Shown: one piece after another, positions 16,221 to 26,183 of the stretch
How the letters are laid out: every line of letters begins with the position of its first letter
How positions within the stretch are numbered: position 1 is the stretch's first letter
Origin: JANPLN01 sp041736155
GTDB taxonomy: Bacteria > Bdellovibrionota > Bdellovibrionia > Bdellovibrionales > JAGQZY01
NCBI GenBank assembly: GCA_041736155.1
Contig: JBGSUL010000123.1
Span: forward strand, 1-64,000
DNA length: 64,000 nucleotides
Direction of reading: 5' to 3'
Position numbers and translations under genes: made by a program
Notes under the pieces: model-generated
Told to the model about the DNA's origin: nothing
What the model saw: the letters and a program-made list of their open reading frames with translations, nothing else
The model's database searches: none

Positions 16221-16884
16221 GTTTGCGTCCTCGTTGCCACAGGCGTTGGGCGACAAAGCCAAAGAGCAAGCCAACGATGATATTCATTTTGTAGGGAAGG
16301 AAACTGGTCGTTACGCTGGCGAAGGCGGCAAAGAGTGCGGACATTAGCGTGGAGCGATTTTGGATTTGCAATGCGAGAATTGCTAAAAAGAGGAAATCGA
16401 TGGTTTTTTCTAAGTGGAGACTTGCGGGGAGTACGTTGCCTAAGGCATAACCCAGTAAAGTGGAGGTATTCCATACAGCCCACAAGGTGAGTCCGGCGCC
16501 TACGTACATATGGAAGGTGAGGGGTTCCTTTTTTTCCATTTCGTGAACGGCGGCGAAACATTCATCCGTAAGTAGATAAGCGGAGCTTACTTTTTGTGGA
16601 AGGGTGAGCCTATTAAAGTAGGGGATGAGTTTGAGCGTGTAAAAGATGTGGCGGAGATTGGTGGCCAGGGCGGCGAAAATAATTGCGAGCGCGGGAGCGC
16701 CTACCGCCATCATTTGCAAGACGATAAACTGCGAAGAACCGGCGAAAATTATAAATGAGGTTGAGGCGCCGAGCAGAAAAGGAATATTCCATGCTTTTAG
16801 AGAACCCCCAAGGATCAAACCAAAGGGGATTGCTGACAGAGCCAAAGGAAGTTCTTGGCGAACTCCCTTCATGAAGTCATTCAT
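16213..16884 (-). CDS. azlC: Branched-chain amino acid exporter large subunit
   Basis: A 223-residue AzlC-family membrane protein. The N-terminal ALSAIPFGLILGG and the central FAGSSQFIVLQMMAVG and TNLRHIFYTLKLIPYF blocks are strongly conserved in AzlC/YgaZ. With AzlD it exports leucine, isoleucine or valine. It starts in a TAATG overlap with the stop of the small exported-protein gene upstream, so all three may share one transcript. Confidence 0.9.
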   Translation of the reverse strand: MNDFMKGVRQELPLALSAIPFGLILGGSLKAWNIPFLLGASTSFIIFAGSSQFIVLQMMAVGAPALAIIFAALATNLRHIFYTLKLIPYFNRLTLPQKVSSAYLLTDECFAAVHEMEKKEPLTFHMYVGAGLTLWAVWNTSTLLGYALGNVLPASLHLEKTIDFLFLAILALQIQNRSTLMSALFAAFASVTTSFLPYKMNIIVGLLFGFVAQRLWQRGRKHE

Positions 16885-17273
16885 TAATTCAGTTTGGTTT
16901 TCATTTTGTAGCTAGCTTGAGACGAACAAATTTTTCCTGCAGCATCGCTTGTGCAGTTGGCTTTTCCGCGGCTGACGCTGAGAACTTTGTTTTCTTTGTT
17001 GTCTGCGCGAAAGTCTTTTTCCCACTTGTCGGCTGCTTTCCTCCAGTTTTCATTGGCCTCTTTGGCAAGAAGGCTTGAGTCACCTGTGATATCGGCAGAA
17101 CCCTCGACAACTTCCCATATGGCATCGCACTTATCGCCTTGATTTTTCTTTTTGCCTTTACTGATCTCAATCGTGGTGTCGCCGTCGCCAGAAGCTTCGA
17201 CATCCTTAATGTCGACCTTTTGTGCAAAGACGAGACCGGGAATCATTAATAAAGTGATCAAAACTATCTTCAT
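16884..17273 (-). CDS. Small exported protein of unknown function
   Basis: A 129-residue product with a clear signal peptide (MKIVLITLLMIPGLVFA, cleavage near residue 17) and a mature part rich in Lys, Asp and Glu with three cysteines. The ribosome site GGAGGTCCT lies directly before the ATG at 17273 and fixes the start. No family recognised. It overlaps azlC by one base; a functional link to amino acid export is only positional. Confidence 0.7.
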   Translation of the reverse strand: MKIVLITLLMIPGLVFAQKVDIKDVEASGDGDTTIEISKGKKKNQGDKCDAIWEVVEGSADITGDSSLLAKEANENWRKAADKWEKDFRADNKENKVLSVSRGKANCTSDAAGKICSSQASYKMKTKLN

Positions 17274-17357
17274 AGGACCTCCGTAAATGGTTTTTCGATC
17301 CTCTACAAACTCGTGAATGAGTGCAAGTCTTTCGCTGGCTGACACCTTGCATTTAAG

Positions 17358-19091
17358 GTGAGGTCTGAAGACAATAACGAAGACAACAACTCAATGGCCT
17401 CTTATACTGACCTAATGGTCGGGACAACAGAGCTCAATTTTACATGGTTTTTTAGCAACGTGGGACTTACGCAGGAAACAAGTTTTTTTGCCGAGCTTTT
17501 GCGTCGGGTACAAGAAAGTTGGCTACCGTCTTTGCGCAGCCCACAAGATGTGGTTCATTATCTTGAACAGCGTTTTGAAAACCCAGAAGATCCTCAGATT
17601 TTGTCTTTTACTCAAGCTTTTCCTCATCTCGAAGAAGATCTGGAGCCTCAGCTCTTTGAAGCTTGTCATACATTGCTTTTGCGCGTTTCAGGTTTGGGAC
17701 TCGATCCCGCCATTGCAAAAAAACTTCAAAAACGTAAGGATCTCAATAACGTCTTTTTAAAGTTAGGTCTTTATACACCAGGCGATCAGGAGATCAGCAA
17801 AGAATTACAGCAAGTGCGCGAGGTGATGGTTTATATTCGCAGTCTGAACGAAGAAGAAGGCACATCTATCGGTTTGACCTACAAACTTTTTGTGATTGAA
17901 GAAATCCTCGAACGGTTGGATCTACTTTGTTCGTTGTTGGCCCATATCCATCGACCGATGTTCAAAGAGGATTTTACCAAGGCTTTACAAACCATTTGGC
18001 GCCAAGATCAAGCAAATCTCAAAATTCGTGAATTTTTGATTAAGAACATCGAAAAATTGGCTTATCAGGTCACACTCATCACTGGCGCTACTGGTGAACA
18101 CTACATCGCCGGAAGTTCTCTTGAGTTGCGTCGCATGTGGTGGAAGGCGATCAAAGGCGCCATGGTGGTGGCCGTACTCGCTTTCTTAAAAGTATTGGCC
18201 TCCAAGCTCTCGTATCCTCCTTTGTTACAACTTTTTATTTTTGGCTCCATTTATGCTGCCGGGTTTGTCGTCATTCATTTGATTGGTGGCGTATTAGCCA
18301 CCAAACAGCCAGCGATGACAGCCTCGACCATTGCGGCGGGCCTTGGTGCCGTCGACGAAACCGATGAGTCATTGCAAAAAGTGACAAAGACCATTGTGCG
18401 TTTGTTGCGAACACAAATGGCCGCGCTATTAGGAAATTTTATTTTTGCCTTCCCCATCGCAGTGATTTTGGTCTTTCCGTTTCTGGTCGGGCATCTTCCC
18501 TTAGCTGGTTATGATAAAGCGAAGATTCTTGTCTCCGATTTACATCCATTTTGGAGTCCATCCATCATCTATGCCGCGATTGCGGGAGTTTGTTTGTTTC
18601 TTGCTGGATTGATAGCGGGTTTAGCAGACAACTGGTTTTCTAATCAAAGAATCGCCCTGCGATTGGAAAGAATGATAGAGGGCGAACGGGGAACCAAAAT
18701 CGCGCGTTGGATGAAAGACAATTTTGGTATTATCTTTGGAAATGTGAGTTTAGGTTTTATGTTAGGTGGGATGTCGTCACTCGGACGAGTTATTGGCCTG
18801 CCCTTGGACATTCGCCACGTGACTTTTGCTTCGGCTGCTTTTGGCATTGGTTGGATTCATCAACCTGAACGTATGCCATGGGACGATTTTGCGATTATTG
18901 CCTTGAGTATTTTTATTATGGGATTGGTGAACTTGGCCGTGAGCTTTTCATTATCCCTCACCGTAGCCATGCAATCCCGCAAGCTCAAGTTTTCGCAAGG
19001 TCGACGTGTGGTGTGGAATGTCACCAAACATTTTTTACGCCGTCCACAGGATTTATTTTTTGAACCTAGTGATGAAAGAGGCAAAACATGA
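17358..19091 (+). CDS. COG4389 integral membrane protein ('site-specific recombinase' Gcr family)
   Basis: 577 residues: a soluble helical N-terminal half (to about residue 235) and a C-terminal half with about six to seven membrane helices. The junction TGATGEHYIAGSSLELRRMWWKA is the hallmark of COG4389, a family labelled site-specific recombinase that shows no recombinase motifs here. I read it as a membrane protein of unknown function and not as a mobile element. The start is a GTG at 17358; an ATG at 17394 is an alternative and neither has a clear ribosome site. The stop overlaps the next gene as ATGA. Confidence 0.72.
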   Translation: MRSEDNNEDNNSMASYTDLMVGTTELNFTWFFSNVGLTQETSFFAELLRRVQESWLPSLRSPQDVVHYLEQRFENPEDPQILSFTQAFPHLEEDLEPQLFEACHTLLLRVSGLGLDPAIAKKLQKRKDLNNVFLKLGLYTPGDQEISKELQQVREVMVYIRSLNEEEGTSIGLTYKLFVIEEILERLDLLCSLLAHIHRPMFKEDFTKALQTIWRQDQANLKIREFLIKNIEKLAYQVTLITGATGEHYIAGSSLELRRMWWKAIKGAMVVAVLAFLKVLASKLSYPPLLQLFIFGSIYAAGFVVIHLIGGVLATKQPAMTASTIAAGLGAVDETDESLQKVTKTIVRLLRTQMAALLGNFIFAFPIAVILVFPFLVGHLPLAGYDKAKILVSDLHPFWSPSIIYAAIAGVCLFLAGLIAGLADNWFSNQRIALRLERMIEGERGTKIARWMKDNFGIIFGNVSLGFMLGGMSSLGRVIGLPLDIRHVTFASAAFGIGWIHQPERMPWDDFAIIALSIFIMGLVNLAVSFSLSLTVAMQSRKLKFSQGRRVVWNVTKHFLRRPQDLFFEPSDERGKT

Positions 19092-20731
19092 CGCACCATC
19101 ATTCCGTATTGGTCTTTTTCGCCGGTGTTGCTGTTTTTATTTATGGTTTGAACATTGTCAGTGAAAACCTGCAGAGCCTCTCCGCCGAAAGAATTCGCGA
19201 TACCATCCGCTGGTTATCTAAAAAGCCGTATTGGGGTGTATTTTTAGGTATGGTTCTGACAATGATCTTTCAGAGTTCTGGTGCGGTGACGGCCATGCTC
19301 GTTGGCCTGGGCGCGGCCAAAGTGATTAACCTAGCGCAAGTGATGAGCTTGATTTTAGGGACCGCCATTGGCTCGACATTTACCGTGCAGGTCCTGAGTT
19401 TTAATATTAGCAAATACGGAATGGCTATTTTTGTTATTGGTTTTTTCGTTCAATTTCTTACAAAACGCCGTGTGCTTCGGGAGGCCATGCTCGCCATGAT
19501 GGGCATGGGCATGCTTTTTTGGGGCTTGGAAATGATTCGCCAGAGCACGCAAAGCTTGGCAAGTAACGATGCCTTTCGCATGTTGCTCGAAGCCTTAGTG
19601 GAAACTCCCGCATTGGCTATTTTGCTGACGAGTGTGTTCACCGCGGTCGTGCATTCGAGTGCAGTGACGATCGGTCTTGCTATGGCGCTCACAGGTCATG
19701 GATTGATACCCATTGAAGATAGTATATATTGGATCTTCGGTGCTAACATCGGCACTACGGCCACGGCGCTGTTGGCCTCGACGGGTTCGAACAGCATGGG
19801 CAAACAGGTCGCTTGGGCGCATTGTTTTTATAAAATTGTCAGCGTACTGATCTTCTTGCCGATTGCGCGGCCCATGGCCCATTGGCTAGCTACAGGAGAA
19901 CCTCTTCGCGACGTCGCCAACATCAACACCTTTTACAATTGTGTGGCCGCAATATTATTTTATCCGTGGATCGTGCAAGGTGCGGCCTTTATTGAAAAAA
20001 TGTTTCCGCCTAGTGCTGAAGAAAAAGAATTTTCAACGCAGTTTCTCAATAAAACTGACTGGGATTCACCGTCGGTGATTGTCGCCCATGCCGAACGCGA
20101 AATTTTGCGCATGTCGGATATTGTGGTCAGCATGATTTCGGATTCTTTAAAGTTAGTGCAAAAATCAGACCCAGATCTTGTGGCGAGCATTCGTAAACGC
20201 GACGATCAAACAGATATTCTTTCGCGTGAGTTAAACTTGTATTTGGCGCAGCAGTTAGAACAAGCGCCAGCGACCATTCAGCTCGACATGATTCGTCTGA
20301 TGAACTACTCGGCAGATTTAGAAGCCGCCGCCGATGTGGTGGATAATCAGATTATTGAACTGGCCAATAAAACTCATCATCTCAAAGTGGTTTTTCCGGA
20401 AGAAGGATGGAAAGATTTAGCTGATATGGCGGAGATGGCGGGGCGTGTGTCGAGTCTATCGATAGCGTGTTTCCAAACTCGCGATATTGATTTAGCGGCG
20501 AAAGTTATTTATTTAAAGCGCGACGCACGAAAGATGGAACAAAGAATGCGTGAGTCTCATATCACGCGTCTTGTAAAAGGGAGCCAGGAGTCGATCAATA
20601 CTTCGTCCATTCATCTGGATCTGCTCGGCGAGTATCGTCGTATAGTGGGTTTAATGTCGAACCATGTGTACTCGTTGCTCAAAGATTCGGACCCTTACAA
20701 TTTACTGCCAAGAAAGTCGTCGCATGAGTGA
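19088..20731 (+). CDS. Na+/phosphate cotransporter family protein with PhoU-like tail
   Basis: 547 residues. The membrane part (about 1-310) contains the two inverted Na/Pi cotransporter repeats with QSSGAVTAMLVGLGAA and HSSAVTIGLAMALTG, plus FGANIGTTATALLAS. The cytoplasmic part (about 335-547) is helical and PhoU-like. Such proteins move phosphate or another anion with sodium. It overlaps both neighbours: ATGA at the start and 8 bases with the methyltransferase at the end. Confidence 0.88.
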   Translation: MTHHHSVLVFFAGVAVFIYGLNIVSENLQSLSAERIRDTIRWLSKKPYWGVFLGMVLTMIFQSSGAVTAMLVGLGAAKVINLAQVMSLILGTAIGSTFTVQVLSFNISKYGMAIFVIGFFVQFLTKRRVLREAMLAMMGMGMLFWGLEMIRQSTQSLASNDAFRMLLEALVETPALAILLTSVFTAVVHSSAVTIGLAMALTGHGLIPIEDSIYWIFGANIGTTATALLASTGSNSMGKQVAWAHCFYKIVSVLIFLPIARPMAHWLATGEPLRDVANINTFYNCVAAILFYPWIVQGAAFIEKMFPPSAEEKEFSTQFLNKTDWDSPSVIVAHAEREILRMSDIVVSMISDSLKLVQKSDPDLVASIRKRDDQTDILSRELNLYLAQQLEQAPATIQLDMIRLMNYSADLEAAADVVDNQIIELANKTHHLKVVFPEEGWKDLADMAEMAGRVSSLSIACFQTRDIDLAAKVIYLKRDARKMEQRMRESHITRLVKGSQESINTSSIHLDLLGEYRRIVGLMSNHVYSLLKDSDPYNLLPRKSSHE

Positions 20732-21776
20732 TGAGGTTCCGCGCCAACGCCGGGTTCGCTATAAAGGAACCCATCCGAAAAAATTTCACGAGAAGTACAA
20801 AGAATTAAATCCCGAGAAGTACGCAGCGGAAATGGAAAAAGTCAAAGCGCGAGGCATGACCCCCGTGGGTACCCACGTTCCTATATGCGTGAAGGAAATT
20901 CTCAAAGTTCTCAATCCGCAACCTGGAAATATTTTTGTCGACGCCACGCTAGGGTATGGTGGCCACACTCTCGAGATCTTGCAAAGAATTTTACCTCAGG
21001 GGAGAGTCATTGCGTTTGATCAAGATTCGCTCGAGCGTCCCAAAACTGTGCAACGAGTGCAGACTTTTTTAAATGAGAAAAATGTTGATTTGGCATGTTT
21101 TGAGGCCGGCGCCATTAATTTTTCCGAGGCGTGGAACTATCTTCGCCAGCGTGGAGCCAACAAGGTGGATGGCGTTTTGGCCGATCTCGGTTTGTCTTCC
21201 ATGCAGATCGACACTCCCGAGCGCGGATTTTCTTACAAAGTGGACGCACCATTAGATTTAAGAATGAATCCTTCGCAAGGAATTCCTGTTCGTGAAATTT
21301 GGAACACTTTAGAGAATGATGAACTCGAAGAGATTTTGCGCAATCATGCCGACGAACCTCGCGCACGACAAATGGCCGAAGCTTTATTAAAAACACGACC
21401 GCAAACCACTACTCACCTGGCAGAAGTGGTACAAGCTGTTATGAAGAAAGCCCCCAAAAAAATTCAAGAAGAAGAAGGGGATGCTCCCATCCGTCGAGTG
21501 ATGCAGGCGCTGCGTATTCACGTGAACGAAGAGTTCACATCTCTGGAAAAGTTTCTCCATGAACTTCCACTGTATTTAAAATCTGGTGCGCGCGTGGCAA
21601 TTTTGAGTTTCCATTCTGGCGAAGATCGCCGAGTGAAAAAGTCTTTCCAGTCGGGTTTGCGCGAAGGCATTTACTCGCAAATCAGCGAGGACGTCATTCG
21701 CCCCTCCATGGAAGAGCAAAGAAACAACCCGCGTTCGAAATCGGCCAAGCTGCGTTGGGCGCAGCGCAGCCCATAA
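20724..21776 (+). CDS. rsmH: RsmH-type 16S rRNA methyltransferase
   Basis: 350 residues. The S-adenosylmethionine site is FVDATLGYGGHTLEIL (about 71-86); DLGLSSMQIDTPERGFSY, LDLRMN, SFHSGEDRRVK and the C-terminal NPRSKSAKLRWA are all RsmH landmarks. RsmH adds the N4 methyl of 16S C1402. It carries an N-terminal basic extension of about 45 residues before the usual HVPI start, and it is not in a division (dcw) cluster but behind a phosphate transporter, so it may be a paralogue of the dcw copy. The start at 20724 overlaps the previous stop. Confidence 0.82.
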   Translation: MSDEVPRQRRVRYKGTHPKKFHEKYKELNPEKYAAEMEKVKARGMTPVGTHVPICVKEILKVLNPQPGNIFVDATLGYGGHTLEILQRILPQGRVIAFDQDSLERPKTVQRVQTFLNEKNVDLACFEAGAINFSEAWNYLRQRGANKVDGVLADLGLSSMQIDTPERGFSYKVDAPLDLRMNPSQGIPVREIWNTLENDELEEILRNHADEPRARQMAEALLKTRPQTTTHLAEVVQAVMKKAPKKIQEEEGDAPIRRVMQALRIHVNEEFTSLEKFLHELPLYLKSGARVAILSFHSGEDRRVKKSFQSGLREGIYSQISEDVIRPSMEEQRNNPRSKSAKLRWAQRSP

Positions 21777-21834
21777 TAAAATTCAAAATTCGCAATTTCA
21801 GATGATTCCTGAAGTCTTCAGCGGAGAGATCTTT

Positions 21835-24800
21835 CTAATAAATTTTAACGCCGAGGCTATTGAAAATTTGAACATAAGGAGCGGTTGTTCGCAGTCGGAG
21901 ATGATGCCCTTTGCCTGCTGTTTGCGAATTCCACACAGCTGTTGTTCCCACATAGACGACAAAATTGCCATCAGTCTGGAATACAGCTTTGCAGGCATTG
22001 CTCACACAATCTTTACCGTGAGTTTGTGTATGCCAGAGCGGAGTACGCCCATCGTACATCACTAAATTTCCGTCACTTTGCATTTGGAGTCGAAATTGCG
22101 CCGTTGTGGGAGAATCAAGCAGAACCCATTGTCCACTTTGCAGAACAAGATTTTCAAAATCTTTGCCGCTGGACCAAACAATGGAGCCGTTGTTGTTAAG
22201 AATTTTGATATAAGGGCTTTTCGCAGAGAGAACTATTGACTCACCTTTAGCTTGACTGAGGTGAGTATTGGTTTGCCAAACAACGAGAGTATTATTTTTG
22301 ATAACCAAATTTCCATCTGCTAAAAATTCAAGACGGCAAAGAGGAGCGGCACAACCTGGGATTTGTGTGCGCGAAGTCCATAGGGCCGTCTGCTGTAAAT
22401 CATAAAAAACAAGACTTCCATCATTTTGAAAAGCCAATGTGCCATCTACCAGCGGAGCACTTTGACCCGCAAACAGAATAAAAGAACCTTTTGAAAAGGA
22501 TTTGGAAGTTTTTGGAATATCAGAAATGCTCGGTGGTGTGGCCGTTGATTCATTACCAGAAAGTGTTAATACAAAAGCAGTGAGTTCGTTGATTTCTGTC
22601 CCATTGAGATTGATTGGAGCAAGAAGATCATCGTCTACGCCAGCATTGAGTTTAGTAGCACCCACTGTTGTGTAGAGTGTGATGGCGGACTGTAAATTGG
22701 GGGCTGTGCCGCCATGAAAATAAGGACCTGCATTGGCAATGCCGCGCAAACTCTTCGTTAAAAATTTTCCAGTGTCTAGTGGATTTCCGGTAATGCGCGC
22801 AAGACCTGTGTCAACGACACCCGCCAAATTGGTCGAAGAAAGAAAGGGTAGATTGTGAAAAGTGTTGTCAGTAAACTGACTTCCCGAATGGCATTCTGCG
22901 CAGCGCGCTTTCCCAAAAAATAAAGCCTCTCCTCTTTTCTCTAAAGGAGTCAGAGCATTGAGATCCCCTGCGCGGTATTTATCAAAACGAGTGTTGCCAC
23001 TGTGGAGAGAAAACTGGAATTCGCGAAGGGCAACGAGCATATTAACAACAGAGATAGGATTTGTTTGAGTAGGGTAAGCGATCTGAAACAAATCTTGGTA
23101 GTGAGGGGATTGGGCAAGACGATCTGCTACAAGTTTTGCTGACGTCCCCATCTCATCGGGATTGGTAAGAACCGCGTGGGCTTGATCAAGGAGTGATTCT
23201 GCGCGTCCGTCAGCAAAAAAAGATTCACGGAAGGTGAGATTAAAAAGAGAAGGTGTTTTTCTCAGTAATTTTTGTGAGCCACCAGAGCCAGCAAGGAGTC
23301 CATCGTGCAAGGAAACGGACTCCGAAAATCCTAAATTAGGGTTATGGCAGGAAGCGCAGGAGTTTTTATTATTGGAGGATAAACGAACATCAAAAAATAA
23401 GTTTTTTCCAAGATCGATGAGTCTTGGATCTAAATTTCTTTTAAAGAGAATATCATTTTTAAGATCTTTAGCTTTTAAACCTAAAGGAAGAGGAGACTTC
23501 GTAGAAAGTCCCTTTGGTAAAAACCGCCCGGACTGTCTTTGGATTTCTGCAGCACTTCTGATAACACGGGAAATTCCTACCTGGTCGATAGCACAAACGA
23601 TTTCAGTGGAAGCACTGCTGTCAGGTCCTACGACAACGTTGGAAACGCTTGTTGTCGATAAATTTAATACCCCCAGAGGAGAGAGACCTTGCGATTCAAT
23701 CAAACCATTTCTGTAGATTTGATAATAGCCATCTGTGGAGTTATAGGTCAAAGCTAAGGCGGTCCATTCATCATGACTTAGCGGCGTGTTTGTTTGGAGA
23801 CGAAGTTTTTGTCCCCCTTGTAAGTCAACGGCAAAGTGGGCATAGCCATTTTGATCTAAATAGCTTTCAAAAATATTTGTTTTTTTCACAAGGTTGATGG
23901 CACGAAATCCACTTCCCATGGGTCTTACTGCGAATGAAAGCGTGAGTTGTTTGGCATTCTTTAGGATTTCATGTTGATTGACTACAGAAAGATGAGGAAC
24001 GTCTAATTTGCCATGGCCTTGAAAGTAGAGAGGGTTACCTGAAAATAGTATTGAAAGAGAGGACATAGGATCTTTGATATCGCAGACGCCCTTCGTTTCA
24101 TAAGCGAATGAAGAGGATTTCTCCAAGCATATTCCCGGATAAGCTTCTTCAGAATAAAGAGCACCAGAATTTTTAATGGCCGCATGAAAAAAACCAGAGG
24201 AATCTTGCACTATGCTAGTGTCATAGAGGCCAGAGGAAGAAATGCCCTCAGTCATATCGAGGTACAATTCATAATTACCGATGATAGTTTCTTCAAAGGA
24301 AGCTTCCGAATAAACTCCTGTATTCATCAGTGGATATGTGTACAGTTTATCAGTGATAGGCAGAGTCCGAAGTTGATTAAATTCCAGAGGCGACCAACGC
24401 CCCGGAGTTCGGCCAAAAGAACTCACGGAGAGTCTCGCAAACCCCCCTTTACGCAAAAAATTTGTTCCCCCATCAATGAGCTTTACGAGTCCTTTGGTTG
24501 AGGCCCCTAAGGCAGATAAACCTGCGCGACGAGCTCCGTCGGCATGAGGGGTCGCTGCAAAAAAAACGTCATCTCCATCGAGACTGAGCCATGGGTAAGC
24601 ACCAAGCACTTGAGTGAGCGAATTTCCACGGGAGTCGCGAATTGGGTAGCGTGCCAGAGGATACTTCTTTCGTAAAATAGGATTATTGTACATCTGGGGG
24701 AGGGGTTGAGGGACACTCCAGCCACTGAGTGCAGCCCCAGGGACGGGATTATAACTATAATAAAGGCGTCCTTTTTCAGCAACGTTCGTATTCCAGTTTT

Positions 24801-25971
24801 GAAAAACCATAAGCTGACCATCAAAAGTCAGACTAGGTTCAATGGCCAGAATGGGCTGTGGTGTTTGCGAATTGTCTAGAAGAATTTCAAATTGAGCCGC
24901 ATCAGCTTTAACACTAAAAATTTCAGAATTTATAGATGATGGGTTTTTCACAATAATCGTCATTGGTAACACAGCGATAAAATTATTGCCGACTTCATTT
25001 TGTTGATCGAGGGGGATAAAACGAGTAAGCCAGCGTGCTTTATAAGTAAGGAACGAGCCTGTGTTGGCAAAATTTCCTAGATGATCAGAAGGATAAGGAT
25101 TTATTTTGTGCTGAGGGACTGGAACCAAAGATCCCACATTAATCATTTGTGTTTGCAAAACTTCTGCGCCTGAGGGCACGTTGGTTGTCCCGACAGGATA
25201 TCCCCAATAGTAGAGAGGTGAAAAGGACTGTCTAAGGGCAGCACCAACGGCAGTAGCAGTGGTGGGCTGTTGTTGGTCAAGAGTTTCTGAGCGAAACGTT
25301 CTTAGTGCCCAGGCTGTTGTTTTTGGGTAGTACAGTAATCCATCTGATGGCCGAGCCATGCCTAAATAAGGGGGGTGACTGTAAACTTCCAGAGTCACAT
25401 TCGCTCGTTCTTGAACAGGTAAAAGTTCAATGGGGCAGCCTGTACTCCAAAGTGGGGTCCAGGGTGTTGTGGATCTATCAAAGATCACCAAATTTCCATC
25501 TACTTGGATGCGAAGAAAGCAGTTCATACCTGTGCAACCGGAAGAGCCGCTTTCCCAAACAAGATTCATTTGAGCATTGCGTAGAACAAGATTGCCTTGA
25601 GTCTCGAGAGTCAAAGAATGATTGCCAGCTGCAATCGTATCTCCGCCCGTCATCTGAAAAGGATAAGAGAATTGTGCGAGTCGTTGCGCGAGCGAAGGTG
25701 GTGCCAGAGGAGAGACCGTTGCTTTGATAGCCACGCGGCCATCCCAAGTAAGAACACCAACATTGATTTGATCAAAGTAGGGCTTTTCGGAAAGGTCTGC
25801 CAAGGATACATCTCTTGGTGGCTGTATAGATTTAGCGTTTAAATCATTTTCACTTTGTGTAGAAGAAAGGGTTCTAAAACCTTCAGCGCAGTTTTGGAGG
25901 GTTACAATTAAAAATAGAGATAGAACCAAAAAGGAAAATAGGTAAGTTTTCTTACGCGTAAAAAAAGACAT
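21835..25971 (-). CDS. Giant lipoprotein: B-lectin, LamG-like, dihaem peroxidase and two more B-lectin modules
   Basis: 1378 residues. A signal peptide ends in an LQNC lipobox (Cys28). A bulb-type lectin module follows at about 105-178 (QVDGNLVIFD, Cys146/Cys151). A long region (180-640) has no clear family. A LamG/concanavalin-like module lies at about 645-815 (LSFAVRPMGSG, HDEWTALALTYN). A MauG/cytochrome c peroxidase module covers about 845-1140 with haem sites CASCH (872-876) and CAECH (1024-1028). Two B-lectin modules close the protein (about 1158-1268 and 1271-1378; LADGNLVIKN, QSDGNLVMYD, QTDGNFVVYV), with paired cysteines at 1207/1212 and 1322/1327. It is probably a surface or periplasmic glycan-binding redox enzyme and is transcribed alone. 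The peroxidase substrate is unknown. Confidence 0.85.
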   Translation of the reverse strand: MSFFTRKKTYLFSFLVLSLFLIVTLQNCAEGFRTLSSTQSENDLNAKSIQPPRDVSLADLSEKPYFDQINVGVLTWDGRVAIKATVSPLAPPSLAQRLAQFSYPFQMTGGDTIAAGNHSLTLETQGNLVLRNAQMNLVWESGSSGCTGMNCFLRIQVDGNLVIFDRSTTPWTPLWSTGCPIELLPVQERANVTLEVYSHPPYLGMARPSDGLLYYPKTTAWALRTFRSETLDQQQPTTATAVGAALRQSFSPLYYWGYPVGTTNVPSGAEVLQTQMINVGSLVPVPQHKINPYPSDHLGNFANTGSFLTYKARWLTRFIPLDQQNEVGNNFIAVLPMTIIVKNPSSINSEIFSVKADAAQFEILLDNSQTPQPILAIEPSLTFDGQLMVFQNWNTNVAEKGRLYYSYNPVPGAALSGWSVPQPLPQMYNNPILRKKYPLARYPIRDSRGNSLTQVLGAYPWLSLDGDDVFFAATPHADGARRAGLSALGASTKGLVKLIDGGTNFLRKGGFARLSVSSFGRTPGRWSPLEFNQLRTLPITDKLYTYPLMNTGVYSEASFEETIIGNYELYLDMTEGISSSGLYDTSIVQDSSGFFHAAIKNSGALYSEEAYPGICLEKSSSFAYETKGVCDIKDPMSSLSILFSGNPLYFQGHGKLDVPHLSVVNQHEILKNAKQLTLSFAVRPMGSGFRAINLVKKTNIFESYLDQNGYAHFAVDLQGGQKLRLQTNTPLSHDEWTALALTYNSTDGYYQIYRNGLIESQGLSPLGVLNLSTTSVSNVVVGPDSSASTEIVCAIDQVGISRVIRSAAEIQRQSGRFLPKGLSTKSPLPLGLKAKDLKNDILFKRNLDPRLIDLGKNLFFDVRLSSNNKNSCASCHNPNLGFSESVSLHDGLLAGSGGSQKLLRKTPSLFNLTFRESFFADGRAESLLDQAHAVLTNPDEMGTSAKLVADRLAQSPHYQDLFQIAYPTQTNPISVVNMLVALREFQFSLHSGNTRFDKYRAGDLNALTPLEKRGEALFFGKARCAECHSGSQFTDNTFHNLPFLSSTNLAGVVDTGLARITGNPLDTGKFLTKSLRGIANAGPYFHGGTAPNLQSAITLYTTVGATKLNAGVDDDLLAPINLNGTEINELTAFVLTLSGNESTATPPSISDIPKTSKSFSKGSFILFAGQSAPLVDGTLAFQNDGSLVFYDLQQTALWTSRTQIPGCAAPLCRLEFLADGNLVIKNNTLVVWQTNTHLSQAKGESIVLSAKSPYIKILNNNGSIVWSSGKDFENLVLQSGQWVLLDSPTTAQFRLQMQSDGNLVMYDGRTPLWHTQTHGKDCVSNACKAVFQTDGNFVVYVGTTAVWNSQTAGKGHHLRLRTTAPYVQIFNSLGVKIY

Positions 25972-26183
25972 GCGTCCCCCTATTGATCTACTAACTGTGT
26001 CCTAAATTTTCGGTATTTAAGTCTAGAAACTTAAGGATTAGCTTTAGAATTGGGAGTTTATCGAGAAATGGACGGGTGTTTAAAAAGAAGTGTTTCATAA
26101 TGAGATATTGAGCCTGCAAACAAATCTATTGATTTAAAAATTGGCGCCAGAATTGCTTCTTAAAAGGTTCTATGGGGGCTTTT

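Noticed and set aside
17358..19091. Site-specific recombinase or integrase indicating a mobile island
   Set aside because: The family name is historical; the protein is a multi-helix membrane protein with no recombinase catalytic residues, and no attachment repeats flank it.
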